A stretch of DNA of 64,000 nucleotides from Roseiarcus sp036513315. GTDB lineage: Bacteria; Pseudomonadota; Alphaproteobacteria; Rhizobiales; Beijerinckiaceae. The position numbers and the translations under genes are program-made. The notes under the pieces are model-generated. The model had not been told where the DNA came from. It was given only the letters and a program-made list of their open reading frames with translations, and ran no database searches. The stretch spans positions 39,035-103,034 of the forward strand of contig DATBZF010000086.1 in NCBI GenBank assembly GCA_036513315.1. Reading direction: 5' to 3'. Positions 1 to 8,082 of this stretch are shown here, piece after piece; position 1 is the stretch's first letter, and each line of letters opens with the position of its first letter.

Positions 1-1
1 A

Positions 2-1291
2 GCGCCTGCGCAACGCACGAGCCGCGAATGGCGAAACAAGGTCGCCTGCGTCTATCAGCGATCGACGCTTGTCCCCACGATGTCGGTCGCCGAGAACCTG
101 TTCGCCAACGCCTACCCCGGAAATCCAACTTGGGTGAACTGGTCGCGGCTGCGTGCGGCCGCGCGCGAAATATGTGAGGAATGGGAACTCGGCGTCAGCG
201 TCGACACGCGCGCCTCTGATCTCAGGGTCGAACAGCGTCAACTGGTGGAAATCGCCAGGGCCCTCGCAAAGGGCGCCCGCTTCATCATTTTCGACGAACC
301 GACCGCGGCGCTCGAATCGAAAGAAGTCGCGCGCCTGTTCGAACGCATCCGCCGTTTGAAGCGCGAAGGCGTCACGCTCCTCTACATCTCGCACCATCTG
401 CAGGAAATCTATGACATCTGCGACAGCGTCACCGTGCTTCGCGACGGATGCGTGATCGTACCTGGCGCCGACGTTGCCGACTTGCCCAAGGAAAAAATCG
501 TCGAGGCGATGGTCGGCGAGCAGATCGCTCGATCGTCGCGCCGGCCTCCCATGTTGCCGGCCGCGTCGACGCCCGCTCTCTCCGTGAAACATCTCTCCCT
601 GGCCCCGATGTTTCATGACGTCTCCTTCGACATCGCGCCAGGCGAACAGGTTGGGCTCGCGGGCCTCGGCGGATCCGGCAAGGAGCAGATCGCTGAGGCG
701 ATCGCTGGGCTCCTGACGGCGGGGTCAGGAGACATTCTCGTCGGCGGAGTGAGGCTTAGGCCTGGTCATGTGCCAACAGCGCAATTGAAGGGGGTGAGCT
801 ACGTTCCGCGCGATCGTCGCCGTCGCGGAATTCTGCCGCAATTATCGGTCGCGGAGAACTTGACCGTCTCAATCCAGCGGACATTTGGAAGATTCGGTTG
901 GATCGCGCCCCGCCGGTTGGAGGCGTCCGCCCGACAGCTCTTCAGCGCGCTTTCCATCGTAGCGTCTTCAATGCGACAACCTGTCGTCGAACTGAGTGGC
1001 GGCAACCAACAGAAAGTCGTGATCGGGCGTGCGCTCGCATCCTCGCCGCAGGTCCTTGTCCTCGTTTATCCGACCCAGGGCGTCGATGTCGCGGCGAAAG
1101 AAGCTATCTTCGATATCATCGCGGCGGCGCAGGCCCGCGGCGCCGCCGCGCTCATTGTTTCTGACGAACTCGATGAGTTGCGCAATTGCCAACGCGTTCT
1201 CGTCGTCTTCAAGGGCGCCATCGTCAAATCATTCGGCGCCGACTCGAGCGAACGCGACCTGATCGCGGCAATAGAGGGAGTCGACGCGTGA
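2..1291 (+). CDS. Sugar ABC transporter ATP-binding protein, RbsA/MglA-like (5' partial)
   Basis: This is a two-domain ATPase that would energise import of a monosaccharide. The reading frame is open to the window edge, so the start and the first Walker A lie upstream; about 429 residues are visible. The first domain shows a Q-loop (VYQRSTLVPTMSVAENL), a signature region (VEQRQLVEIARAL) and Walker B FDEPTAAL. The second domain shows a Walker A-like GLGGSGKEQ and the signature LSGGNQQKVVIGRAL. The second Walker B is odd: where family members read LDEPTRG, this one reads LVYPTQG, so both acidic residues are lost and the second site is probably non-hydrolytic. The stop overlaps the GTG start of the permease by 4 bases, indicating one operon. 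The sugar cannot be told from sequence. Confidence 0.9.
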   Translation, partial: APAQRTSREWRNKVACVYQRSTLVPTMSVAENLFANAYPGNPTWVNWSRLRAAAREICEEWELGVSVDTRASDLRVEQRQLVEIARALAKGARFIIFDEPTAALESKEVARLFERIRRLKREGVTLLYISHHLQEIYDICDSVTVLRDGCVIVPGADVADLPKEKIVEAMVGEQIARSSRRPPMLPAASTPALSVKHLSLAPMFHDVSFDIAPGEQVGLAGLGGSGKEQIAEAIAGLLTAGSGDILVGGVRLRPGHVPTAQLKGVSYVPRDRRRRGILPQLSVAENLTVSIQRTFGRFGWIAPRRLEASARQLFSALSIVASSMRQPVVELSGGNQQKVVIGRALASSPQVLVLVYPTQGVDVAAKEAIFDIIAAAQARGAAALIVSDELDELRNCQRVLVVFKGAIVKSFGADSSERDLIAAIEGVDA

Positions 1292-2304
1292 GTTCAGTTG
1301 AGACGGCCGCTGACGCACAGAGCGGGTTCGGAGCGCGTCTGACAAGCCTTGGGTTGCGAGAGCTCACGCTCATTCCCGCCCTATTGATTGTCGGCTTCGT
1401 CGGTTGGCTGAACAACCCAGCTTTCCTGACCTCAGACAACCTGCTCAACATTCTGCAGCAATCGTCGGAGCTATCGATCCTGGTGATTGCCGAGACCCTG
1501 ATTTTGCTACTCGCAAAGATTGATCTCTCGCTGGAATCGATCGTCGGCTTTACGCCCATGCTCGGCGCCTGGCTGATCTCCTCTGACCCGTCTCTCGGCG
1601 GATCGGGGCTCGGGCTCAATCCGGCGCTGGCTATCCCCATCGTATTCGTGACGGGCGCGCTTATCGGCGCCCTTAACGGCTTTCTCGTGGTCAAGATGCG
1701 GCTGTCGCCCTTCATTGTCACCTTGTCTATCTTGATTCTGCTGCGCGGGATGACGCTTGGCCTGACGAATGGCACCACGCTGTTCGACCTCCCAAACTCG
1801 TTTCTTTATCTTGGCAGCGCCAAATGGGGGAGCGTTCCCGCGTCGATATGGATTGCGGCTTTGCTGTATCTGCTTTTCGGCATTGGCTTGCGCTACCACC
1901 GGATCGGCCGCGCGCTCTACGCGATCGGCGGAAACTCCGAGGCCGCGCGCGTGGCGGGCATCCAGGTCGACCGCATTGTCTGGGGGACCTATATCGCGTC
2001 GGGACTGCTCGCCGCGCTGGCGGGCCTGATGTTGAGCGGTCGCATTGCTTCGGTCGTTTCCAGCCAAGGCCAGAATATGATCTTCTACGTCTTCGCCGCG
2101 GCGGTGATCGGTGGCGTCAATCTCAACGGCGGGCGAGGCCGGTTAGTCGGCGCGCTGACAGGCGTGCTGTTGCTTGGCGTATTGCAAAACGTGCTCACGC
2201 TTTCTCAGGTGCCGACATTCTGGATCGACGCCGTCTATGGCGCGATCATCCTCCTGGCCCTGATATTCGCGCGCCTCACCGGAGATCGCGCCGAGGACGT
2301 CTAA
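1288..2304 (+). CDS. Sugar ABC transporter permease, RbsC-like
   Basis: This 338-residue inner-membrane permease of the ribose/xylose/arabinose class partners with the ATPase encoded just upstream. I start it at a GTG that overlaps the previous stop (GTGA); the longer upstream frame would sit inside the ATPase gene. Many hydrophobic segments are visible, from LIPALLIVGFVGWL near the N terminus to AIILLALIFARL at the C terminus. The family-typical region AIGGNSEAARVAGI (cytoplasmic loop touching the ATPase) and GGVNLNGGRGRLVGALTG (late loop) are both present. No periplasmic binding protein lies downstream, so it is presumably encoded before the window. Confidence 0.92.
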   Translation: MSSVETAADAQSGFGARLTSLGLRELTLIPALLIVGFVGWLNNPAFLTSDNLLNILQQSSELSILVIAETLILLLAKIDLSLESIVGFTPMLGAWLISSDPSLGGSGLGLNPALAIPIVFVTGALIGALNGFLVVKMRLSPFIVTLSILILLRGMTLGLTNGTTLFDLPNSFLYLGSAKWGSVPASIWIAALLYLLFGIGLRYHRIGRALYAIGGNSEAARVAGIQVDRIVWGTYIASGLLAALAGLMLSGRIASVVSSQGQNMIFYVFAAAVIGGVNLNGGRGRLVGALTGVLLLGVLQNVLTLSQVPTFWIDAVYGAIILLALIFARLTGDRAEDV

Positions 2305-2392
2305 CACGGATCAGCGGGCCGAAGCCGTATTTTTCGATGCCATTCGCCTTGCGCGCGTGTATCTATTGCCTCCGGATCTATCGAGTGGGACT

Positions 2393-3109
2393 ATGGCGAG
2401 CCATCAGAATTCGACCGTGACTGAAGAGATAACGAATATACTCGGTCGAGAAATCCTTGGAGGATTGTTCCCACCCGGCGCGACGCTGTTGGGAGAAGAA
2501 GAGATTTGCGCCCGATTTGGCGCCAGCCGCAGCGCCGCACGCGAAGCCGCCAAGATCCTGGCGGCGAAGGGCTTGCTCCAGACGCGACCGCGCCGGGGCT
2601 CGCGCATCAGGCCGGTCAAGGATTGGAACTTCTTCGATCCGTCGGTTTTGGCGTGGCTACGAGAGAGCGCGAAACCGCGGCTCTTCATTACCGAACTTCT
2701 GGAAATGCGCCTCGCTTTCGAATGCGAAGCCGCCGCTTTGGCCGCGACCCGTGGCGTCGTCAAAGAGATCGGCGCCATTCGCTTGGCCTTCGAGGCCATG
2801 GAAGCCGCATCGCAAGGCGGCGGAGATCCGATATCGTCCGACGCGGCGTTCCACGAAGCGATACTGGCAGCGACTGGTAATCGGTTTTTTCTGCCGCTTT
2901 CCGCCGTCATCCACACCGCGCTGCAGTTCAGCGTCCCCACCACGAACGCGCTGTTCGGGCATACTGTGGGCGACCTTGCTGCTCATGGCCGGGTGTTGAG
3001 GGCAATAGAATCCGGCGATGCGGAGTCGGCGCGAATCGCGATGCGCGATATGTTGAGCGAGGTCCTGACGCGTGTTCGCACGGCGGTTGAACTGATGGGC
3101 GCCGCATAG
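2393..3109 (+). CDS. GntR-family regulator, FadR/FCD subfamily (DgoR-like)
   Basis: This is a DNA-binding repressor or activator of about 238 residues. An N-terminal winged helix-turn-helix (EEEICARFGASRSAAREAAKIL, written here only in outline) is followed by an all-helical FCD ligand domain with metal-ligand-type residues (ELLEMRLAFECEAA, FHEAILAATGN). The linker phrase WNFFDPSVLAWL is typical of the sugar-acid responsive DgoR-like group. An upstream ATG at 2357 is possible, but the ATG at 2393 gives the normal short N-terminal tail. It lies about 90 bases after the sugar permease on the same strand, so it likely controls that importer or a linked sugar pathway. The ligand is not known. Confidence 0.9.
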   Translation: MASHQNSTVTEEITNILGREILGGLFPPGATLLGEEEICARFGASRSAAREAAKILAAKGLLQTRPRRGSRIRPVKDWNFFDPSVLAWLRESAKPRLFITELLEMRLAFECEAAALAATRGVVKEIGAIRLAFEAMEAASQGGGDPISSDAAFHEAILAATGNRFFLPLSAVIHTALQFSVPTTNALFGHTVGDLAAHGRVLRAIESGDAESARIAMRDMLSEVLTRVRTAVELMGAA

Positions 3110-3188
3110 GTGCGTTGAACCATCATGATCGGTGGGCCGCATCACACGTCCCAGTGAGGCGCTGATAGTCGCGGCGGCCACCGTCGGC

Positions 3189-4370
3189 CTACAGCCCCGC
3201 TTCGACAGCCCGAAGCAGCCGGAACCGCATCTCGCCGTCATTGTCCGTGAGCGATATCACGAAGCGAACCTGCCCATGGCTTGAGGTGTTGGCGTAACCC
3301 GCCAGCGTACGAACGCCGTCCATGGTTCCGCTCTTGTTCATTCCGCCGTCATGACCACGGAGCAGGTCGGCGTGGGGCGCGAAGAGCTCGAGAACTTTGG
3401 CGAGCCCGCGGGCGGTAAAGCGGTTGTTGCGGCTGATGCCGGAACCCTCCTCAAGGTGGATCGCCGCGTCGAGCCCGTGCGCGGCGAGCATCTCATTGGC
3501 AATTTTGAGCGATTTCTCGAGGCTGACCGGGCCGCCCGCGCGGCGCCCGCCGATCTCCAGGAACACCTGATTGGCGATGTAGTTGTTTGATGCGCTCAGC
3601 AGCGCGACAAGAATCTCCGAGAGAGGCCGCGATTGTCGGTGGACGTAGACTGGCTTGAGCCCATCGGGCACGGAGCCGATCGAGACATTGCCGCTCACGA
3701 CGCCGCCGGCCCGCCTGACGAACGCAGCGATCAGCTCTCCTGCATATTTGAGGCTCACCGCCGGATCCTGGCTCAGGCTAATGCGACCCTTTCCGCGAGG
3801 ACCACGCGCCCGGAATTCGCTGATCGCGAGCGGAGTGATGGGGGTCTGGCTCTCGCCGGACTCCACCTTGTCGCCACGGCGCACAGCGAAGATAGTGTTG
3901 AAATTCACCGCCAGCGCGGAGTTCAGCGCATCGTATGGCTCGGCGTCTTCCTCGATGCCTGGGATTCGGAGATTTGAAGGATAGTAACCTGCGTCGAGGA
4001 CGATGCCGGCAATCGGCGTCTTTCCCACCGCCGCGACCAGTTCGGTCGCGAGCGGCGCCAGCTCCTCCGAGATCAGGAAAGGATCGCCGCCTCCGCGAAT
4101 GTAGAGCACTCGCTTGTCGTCAAGGTAGAAGCGGGTCTCGAAGCGGTAGTCGCCGCCCAAGGTCTCCATCGCCAGCCAGGCTGTGACGATCTTGGTCACT
4201 GAAGCCGGGACGAACGGTTCGTCCGCATTCTGGGCCAACAATTCATTGCCGTTGGCGTCCACGACGAGCGCCAACCCCTGCGGAGCGAGAGACGCTACAG
4301 TCTCTTTCACGCCGGCCAGGACGGACCCCGGCAATAGGAACAGAGCGAGGGCGAGCAGGCGTGACAACAT
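3189..4370 (-). CDS. dacB: D-alanyl-D-alanine carboxypeptidase/endopeptidase, PBP4 family (peptidase S13)
   Basis: This periplasmic penicillin-binding protein trims or cleaves peptidoglycan cross-links. A signal peptide (MLSRLLALALFLLPGSVLA) precedes the catalytic domain. All three serine-peptidase motifs are present: SVTK (SxxK, about residue 57), SNN within LLSASNNYIAN (SxN) and KSGTM (KTG-type box). At 393 residues it is shorter than the roughly 480 of E. coli PBP4, which suggests a reduced domain II/III insertion, as is common in alphaproteobacterial homologues. It is read in the same direction as moeA but 276 bases away; nothing recognisable occupies that gap. Confidence 0.9.
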   Translation of the reverse strand: MLSRLLALALFLLPGSVLAGVKETVASLAPQGLALVVDANGNELLAQNADEPFVPASVTKIVTAWLAMETLGGDYRFETRFYLDDKRVLYIRGGGDPFLISEELAPLATELVAAVGKTPIAGIVLDAGYYPSNLRIPGIEEDAEPYDALNSALAVNFNTIFAVRRGDKVESGESQTPITPLAISEFRARGPRGKGRISLSQDPAVSLKYAGELIAAFVRRAGGVVSGNVSIGSVPDGLKPVYVHRQSRPLSEILVALLSASNNYIANQVFLEIGGRRAGGPVSLEKSLKIANEMLAAHGLDAAIHLEEGSGISRNNRFTARGLAKVLELFAPHADLLRGHDGGMNKSGTMDGVRTLAGYANTSSHGQVRFVISLTDNDGEMRFRLLRAVEAGL

Positions 4371-4646
4371 GGCGGATCCGTTGCAGGCGGAACGTCCGCA
4401 ACCTGCGGCCCGGCGCCGAAAACCTCAAGCATTAAGTCCGGTTGGGAGTTGTCGCTTCAGGCGCGTTGCCGCGTCTTACGAGTGCTTTGGGAACCCGCGG
4501 CGATTTAACGAGAGCCTCAGCCACGGTCCTGCCGCGCGTCTTTTGTGAAGAACGAAGATTGTACGCCCCAGGTCGACGGGCAGCGTAGCTTAGAACGAAT
4601 CAGCGGTATTGACGTGGCTTGAGACCGCAACACGCCAAACCGGTTG

Positions 4647-5903
4647 TCACAGGAGCAGCAAATAGGGCAAAAACGACACTGTCGTCCCGGGTTCGACCTG
4701 CGTTGTCGATTCCGGTAGCTCGACCAGCCCATCCGTTTCAATAAGTGAAGATAGGAGTCCTGCGCCTTCTCTCGGAAACTTCACCGCCTCGAGAGCGCCG
4801 TCCGCGCCATGCCGCAGATTGGCTCGCACAAATTCGCGCCGTCCCGCTTTCTTCCGATAGGCGAACGCCGCTCGCACTGGCATAGCGGCAAATTGCTCGG
4901 GGGCCGCGCCTGCCAAGGCCAGCACCGCCGCGCGCGCCAGATAGACGAACGTCACGAAGCTTGCCACCGGATTGCCAGGCAACCCCATGAACGGGACGCC
5001 CTCGATCGAGCCCATGGCGATGGGGCGCCCGGGTTTGATCGCGACGCGCCAGAAATTAAGCTCTCCAGTCTGCTCGACGCCAGCTTTGACACAGTCTGCT
5101 TCGCCTGTCGAAACGCCGCCGGAAGCGAGGATAAAATCGTGCCCGCGCGCCGCCTGCCGCAAGGCGTCGGCGATCAGAACGGGATCGTCGGCCAAAATGC
5201 CCAGATCGCCGACCTTGCACCCGAGGCGGCGAAGCATCGCAGCCAGCATAAAACGGTTCGAGTCGAACAATTGCGAGGGTCCGCGGGCCGAGCCGGGCGA
5301 GACGATCTCGTCGCCGGTCGAAAAGACTGCAACCCGCACCGAGCGGCGGACCTCAAGTGCGGTAAGGCCGAGAGCGGCGCAAACCGCGATGTCCTGGGGT
5401 CGAAGGCGCCTGCCCTTCGCCAGGACGACGCTTCCTATGGGAATGTCCTCTCCGATGGGCCGAACATTGGCTCCGCGACCCAATCCTATGGGGAAGTGAA
5501 CGGCCCCGGCGGCGTCGACCCGGACGTCCTCCTGCATATAGACAGTATCGGAGCGTTCCGGCATCGGCGCCCCTGTAAAGATGCGCACCGTGCGCCCTTG
5601 GGGAACTGACGCCTTTGCGGCGCCTCCCGCCATAATGCGATCGGCGACCGCGATCGGCGCGCCAGCGGCCGTTTCCATGTCAGCGAACTGGACCGCGTAC
5701 CCGTCGACGGCGGAGTTTGTAAAAGGCGGCAGCGCCATCGGCGCGACGAGATCGCGAGCCAACACGCGACCGTCCGCCCGCGCGAGCGCAACGGTCTCCA
5801 CATCGGCAACAGGCGCCAAGGCGCCGAGGATATGGCTCACAGCTTCGTCCAGCGAGCGCATCGGGTCGCCGAAGGCCTCCAAATCGCTTGAAAGCTGAGC
5901 CAT
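4647..5903 (-). CDS. moeA: Molybdopterin molybdenumtransferase MoeA
   Basis: MoeA inserts molybdate into adenylylated molybdopterin, giving Mo-molybdopterin in the cytoplasm. The protein is about 418 residues, the usual length. Recognisable parts are the N-terminal PFTNSAVDGYAV motif, the central MogA-like domain with VFSTGDEIV, FDSNRFML and ASGGVSTGEADCVK, and the IKPGRPIAMG and GLPGNPVASFVTF stretch at the active site. A MoeA C-terminal domain follows. I prefer the ATG at 5903; a TTG four codons earlier is also in frame. It diverges from fdhD-mobA, so the roughly 100-base gap between them probably holds promoters for both and the locus is a molybdenum-cofactor island. Confidence 0.95.
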   Translation of the reverse strand: MAQLSSDLEAFGDPMRSLDEAVSHILGALAPVADVETVALARADGRVLARDLVAPMALPPFTNSAVDGYAVQFADMETAAGAPIAVADRIMAGGAAKASVPQGRTVRIFTGAPMPERSDTVYMQEDVRVDAAGAVHFPIGLGRGANVRPIGEDIPIGSVVLAKGRRLRPQDIAVCAALGLTALEVRRSVRVAVFSTGDEIVSPGSARGPSQLFDSNRFMLAAMLRRLGCKVGDLGILADDPVLIADALRQAARGHDFILASGGVSTGEADCVKAGVEQTGELNFWRVAIKPGRPIAMGSIEGVPFMGLPGNPVASFVTFVYLARAAVLALAGAAPEQFAAMPVRAAFAYRKKAGRREFVRANLRHGADGALEAVKFPREGAGLLSSLIETDGLVELPESTTQVEPGTTVSFLPYLLLL

Positions 5904-6010
5904 GTCTCTAGTCAATCCGCATCAAGCCCTGCGCGGGGCGGCCATATTCCCTCAATGGGACTTAATGGTTATCCTGACGTGGCTATTCCGGCAATGCGGC
6001 GGCGATCGAT

Positions 6011-6919
6011 GTGGTCGCGAGGATGGAACGCGACATGCTGACGACGAAGAGGCCCCGCGAGCGTCCGACGATCATGCCGAACCCATCGGATCCGCGGCTT
6101 ACGCAAGGCGTCGAGGGCATTGATCAAACCGGCGCTCGCGTCGCAGTCAGCGTCCCGGTCGAACGGTCGCTAACTCTCTATCTGAACTCGCAGGAGATCG
6201 TCACCATGATGACGATTTGCGATTATCCGGAATATTTGGCGATCGGCTATCTCCTCAATCAAAACATGCTGAAACCTGACGATGTCGTGACGGCGGTCGA
6301 TTACGACGACGACCTCGACGTCGTGGTTGTGCGTACCACGCGCGGAACGAACTACGAAGAAAAACTAAAGAAGCGAACACTGACATCCGGATGCGCTCAG
6401 GGCACTGCATTCGGCGATCTCATGGAAGTCATCGAGGGGATCGAGCTGCCAGCAGCGGAGCTGCGGACATCGTGGCTCTTCGAGGTCGTCAACGCGATCA
6501 AGACGATTCCTTCAATCTACCGCGAGGCCGGCTCCATTCATGGCTGCGTTCTGTGCGAGCGAGGAAGACCGCTCTGTTATATGGAGGATGTTGGCCGCCA
6601 TAATGCGATCGACAAAATTGCCGGCTGGATGTACCGGAATGGCGTCAGCGCGGCCGACAAGATGCTCTACACGACCGGCCGTCTCACTTCTGAAATGACC
6701 ATCAAAACCGTCCGGATGGGCATACCTATCCTGATTTCACGGTCCGGTTCGACGGGTTGGGGCGTCGAGCTTGCGCGAAAGGCGGCGCTCACAATGATCT
6801 CCAGGGCGCGCGGACGCAGATTCGTCGCCCTCTCGGGAATCGAACGTCTGGTTTTCGACGATCTTGAAAGCGCAGCAACGTCAGGCGAACTGCGAGAAAA
6901 TGCGCACGATGGCAGATAA
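6011..6919 (+). CDS. fdhD: Formate dehydrogenase accessory sulfurtransferase FdhD
   Basis: FdhD passes sulfur from IscS to the molybdenum cofactor of formate dehydrogenases. The conserved core CYMEDVGRHNAIDKIAGW and the GRLTSEMTIKTVRMGIPI segment are clear, and the C-terminal RFVALSGIERLVF matches the family. The usual CxxC of the mobile loop (C121/C124 in E. coli) is altered: the aligned stretch reads SGCAQGT, keeping only the first Cys, while a separate CVLC occurs about 50 residues later. The start is uncertain: GTG at 6011, ATG at 6023, 6035 or 6074 are all in frame. It overlaps mobA by 11 bases. No formate dehydrogenase gene is in the window. Confidence 0.93.
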   Translation: MVARMERDMLTTKRPRERPTIMPNPSDPRLTQGVEGIDQTGARVAVSVPVERSLTLYLNSQEIVTMMTICDYPEYLAIGYLLNQNMLKPDDVVTAVDYDDDLDVVVVRTTRGTNYEEKLKKRTLTSGCAQGTAFGDLMEVIEGIELPAAELRTSWLFEVVNAIKTIPSIYREAGSIHGCVLCERGRPLCYMEDVGRHNAIDKIAGWMYRNGVSAADKMLYTTGRLTSEMTIKTVRMGIPILISRSGSTGWGVELARKAALTMISRARGRRFVALSGIERLVFDDLESAATSGELRENAHDGR

Positions 6920-7565
6920 TCCCGGAACAGTCGGCGTCATCCTGGCGGGCGGACTCGCAAGGCGCATGGGCGGCGGCGACAAGCCGATGCGGGACATTGG
7001 CGGCCGCACAATTCTTGACCATGTCGTGTCACGGTTTCGACCTCAGTGCGACGACTTGTTGCTCAACGCCAACGGCGACCCCGAGCGATTGTCTGCGTTC
7101 GGCCTACCTGTTATCGCCGACAGCATTGCAGACTATCCAGGCCCGCTTGCGGGGATCCTTGCCGCTCTCGATTGGACCGCGACTCACCGCCCCGCCGTCA
7201 GCTGGGTGGCGAGCGTGGCCGGCGACTGCCCATTCCTTCCACGCGATCTCGTTGCGCGTCTTCACGATGCCCGAGCGCAGATCGATGCAACGCTGGTCGT
7301 CGCACAATCAGGGGCGCAGCGTCATCCGGTCGTGGGGCTGTGGCGCGTCGACATCAGGAAGGAGCTTCGCGGCGCTCTCTTATCGGGGGTCCGTAAGATT
7401 CAGCTCTGGACCGGACGCTACCCGATCGCCGTCGCGACATGGGCAATCGATCCGATAGATCCGTTCTTCAATGTCAACACTTCCGAGGATCTTGCCGAAG
7501 CCAAGCGATTGGCGCTGCTCGTTGAGAAAGGCGTCACGACAGGCGAGACCGCTTCGAATTCGTGA
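6909..7565 (+). CDS. mobA: Molybdenum cofactor guanylyltransferase MobA
   Basis: MobA transfers GMP from GTP to Mo-molybdopterin, making the MGD cofactor used by DMSO-reductase-family enzymes such as formate dehydrogenase. The N terminus has the nucleotide-binding LAGGLARRMGGGDKPM signature, followed by LLLNANGD, YPGPLAGILAAL and a metal-binding VAGDCPF motif. The protein is 218 residues, normal for MobA. The ATG at 6909 lies inside the end of fdhD, so the two are translated from one message. The pairing of FdhD with MobA points to a bis-MGD formate dehydrogenase as the client. Confidence 0.94.
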   Translation: MADNPGTVGVILAGGLARRMGGGDKPMRDIGGRTILDHVVSRFRPQCDDLLLNANGDPERLSAFGLPVIADSIADYPGPLAGILAALDWTATHRPAVSWVASVAGDCPFLPRDLVARLHDARAQIDATLVVAQSGAQRHPVVGLWRVDIRKELRGALLSGVRKIQLWTGRYPIAVATWAIDPIDPFFNVNTSEDLAEAKRLALLVEKGVTTGETASNS

Positions 7566-7753
7566 TCTCGCGTTATTCTGCTGCAATCATGAGTTCAGTC
7601 GCGCTTGCTAGATCGGGCCTCCAATAGGAAGGATGTGCAGGATAGGGACAAAAGCTTCAACAGCATTCGTCCGGGCCGGTTCTCAGGAAGAAGGCGTGGG
7701 CCGCGCCAGAGCGAGAACAACACCAACTGAAACGGTCGAGTGTGATCCATCGT

Positions 7754-7895
7754 TTTGCATGGCGGAGCGTGTTTCACCGCTGAGACCTTTGTCAATGATG
7801 GCCTTTCAGGCCACCGCCGAAGGCGGCGACCGCTTTCGCGGTCGTCATCGACAAAGGTCTCAGCGGTGAAAGAATTGCCTCCATGCGAACAATGG
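7754..7895 (-). repeat. Nested palindromic repeat, copy A (inverted orientation, variant inner arms)
   Basis: The outer parts match the other copies in reverse complement: TTTGCATGGCGGAGCG at the left and ATTGCCTCCATGC followed by AACAATG at the right. The inner arms at 7772-7793 and 7850-7871 are a perfect 22-bp inverted repeat but their sequence is unrelated to the inner arms of the other copies. The tip carries small hairpins: GGCC-TTTCA-GGCC, CCGCC-GAA-GGCGG and GACCGC-TTTC-GCGGTC. It lies between the convergent 3' ends of mobA and the MFS gene. The remaining 7566-8082 interval shows no convincing gene. Confidence 0.85.
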
Positions 7896-8006
7896 CTCAA
7901 TAGCGAATTCGGTAGGGGCGATGACCCGGTCGAAACTGTCGTCTCGCATCCTGCACCTCCTCCCATATTGGAGACCCAATCAACGAATTCGTGAACCTGC
8001 ACAATT

Positions 8007-8044
8007 GCGAGGTCAGGCGAATGAATTCATTCGCCTGACCTCGC
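8007..8044. repeat. 38-bp perfect palindrome without loop
   Basis: The two 19-base halves (GCGAGGTCAGGCGAATGAA and its exact complement) meet with no spacer at an EcoRI-like GAATTC centre. It lies 38 bases beyond the stop of the minus-strand MFS gene. There is no T tract, so a standard Rho-independent terminator is not shown, although a hairpin in the transcript could still protect or end the message. Confidence 0.85.
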
Positions 8045-8082
8045 GATGACGAGGACGCGCCCGGCGCCCGCGCCCACAACGT

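Noticed and set aside
7595..8002. 135-codon minus-strand frame
   Set aside because: It runs through repeat copy A and its palindromic arms, and no family or ribosome site is visible.
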